NCBI GenBank assembly: GCA_028292565.1
Contig: JAQGMD010000257.1
Span: 1-5,506 of the forward strand
Reading direction: 5' to 3'
Origin: Burkholderia sp.
GTDB lineage: Bacteria; Pseudomonadota; Gammaproteobacteria; Burkholderiales; Burkholderiaceae
Length of the DNA: 5,506 nucleotides
Shown here: positions 5,395 to 5,506 of the stretch, in pieces
Layout: each line of letters begins with the position of its first letter
Position numbering within the stretch: position 1 is the first letter of the stretch
Notes under the pieces: model-generated
The model's database searches: none
What the model was told of the DNA's origin: nothing
The model's input: only the letters and a program-made list of their open reading frames with translations
Position numbers and translations under genes: made by a program

Positions 5395-5506
5395 TTACGG
5401 ACGTGTGCCGGTCGGAAACGGCCAGGCCGCTGCCGGATTCAACACCGTCTTCACTGCAGGAGCTGCTGCAGCAGGTTTTGCGGCTGCTTTCTTAGGAGCG
5501 GCCTTT
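5395..5506 (-). CDS. Histone H1-like Ala/Lys/Pro-rich DNA-binding protein, C-terminal end (5' part outside window)
   Basis: Only the last 36 residues are visible, ending in a TAA stop (5397-5395). The readable sequence begins KAAPKKAAAKPAAAAP and ends with AVKTVLNPAAAWPFPTGTRP. Lys-Ala-Pro repeats of this kind are typical of bacterial histone H1-like nucleoid proteins, which bind DNA non-specifically through their charged tails. The non-repetitive WPFPTG end is one I recall as characteristic of the Burkholderiales version. The frame was derived by hand from the minus strand. The stop is followed by three hairpins, the last a terminator. Other Ala/Lys-rich proteins (for example AlgP-like proteins or the C-terminal tail of an HU protein) remain possible because the N-terminal domain is not in view. 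Confidence 0.75.
   Translation of the reverse strand, partial: KAAPKKAAAKPAAAAPAVKTVLNPAAAWPFPTGTRP

Noticed and set aside
1..5506. A mobile element, CRISPR array, toxin-antitoxin pair or defence system
   Set aside because: All substantial reading frames are explained by conserved housekeeping families, repeats are short and single, and there is no shift in composition.

Overview
The window is an ordinary chromosomal housekeeping stretch from a Gram-negative betaproteobacterium, most likely order Burkholderiales and plausibly family Oxalobacteraceae. The placement is inferred from the gene order accC - prmA - zinc-ribbon/DUF3426 gene - PfkB-type kinase, and from an Ala/Lys/Pro-rich histone H1-like protein whose C-terminus (NPAAAWPFPTGTRP) I recall from that group. 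No database search was possible. Base composition and codon use look uniform, and I see no transposase, phage gene, tRNA, rRNA or CRISPR array.

Layout. Bases 1-2655 hold a tight plus-strand run: the 3' part of accC (biotin carboxylase), then 16 bp later prmA (L11 methyltransferase), then 5 bp later a membrane protein with an N-terminal zinc ribbon and a C-terminal DUF3426 domain. A 180-bp gap (2656-2835) with an inverted repeat separates these from a PfkB/ribokinase-family kinase (2836-3768). A SlyB-like glycine-zipper lipoprotein (3794-4267) follows 25 bp later and is probably cotranscribed with the kinase. Bases 4268-4406 form a convergent intergenic region with two inverted repeats, one of them a C/G-rich element that looks like a dispersed repeat. 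On the minus strand lie, in transcription order, the 3' end of a histone H1-like gene (5506-5395), three consecutive hairpins of which the last is a terminator, yggT (GTG start at 5296) and yggU, the last two joined by an ATGA overlap.

How the genes fit together. AccC supplies the carboxylation half-reaction of fatty acid synthesis and PrmA modifies ribosomal protein L11, so the first operon couples lipid and translation housekeeping with one membrane protein of unknown role. The kinase probably acts in nucleoside salvage. The lipoprotein and YggT are envelope proteins. YggU is a small conserved soluble protein.

I found no convincing new biological system. The points most worth a second look are the uncharacterised zinc-ribbon/DUF3426 protein coupled to prmA, the hairpin cluster that leaves almost no room for a yggT promoter, and the intergenic inverted repeats.
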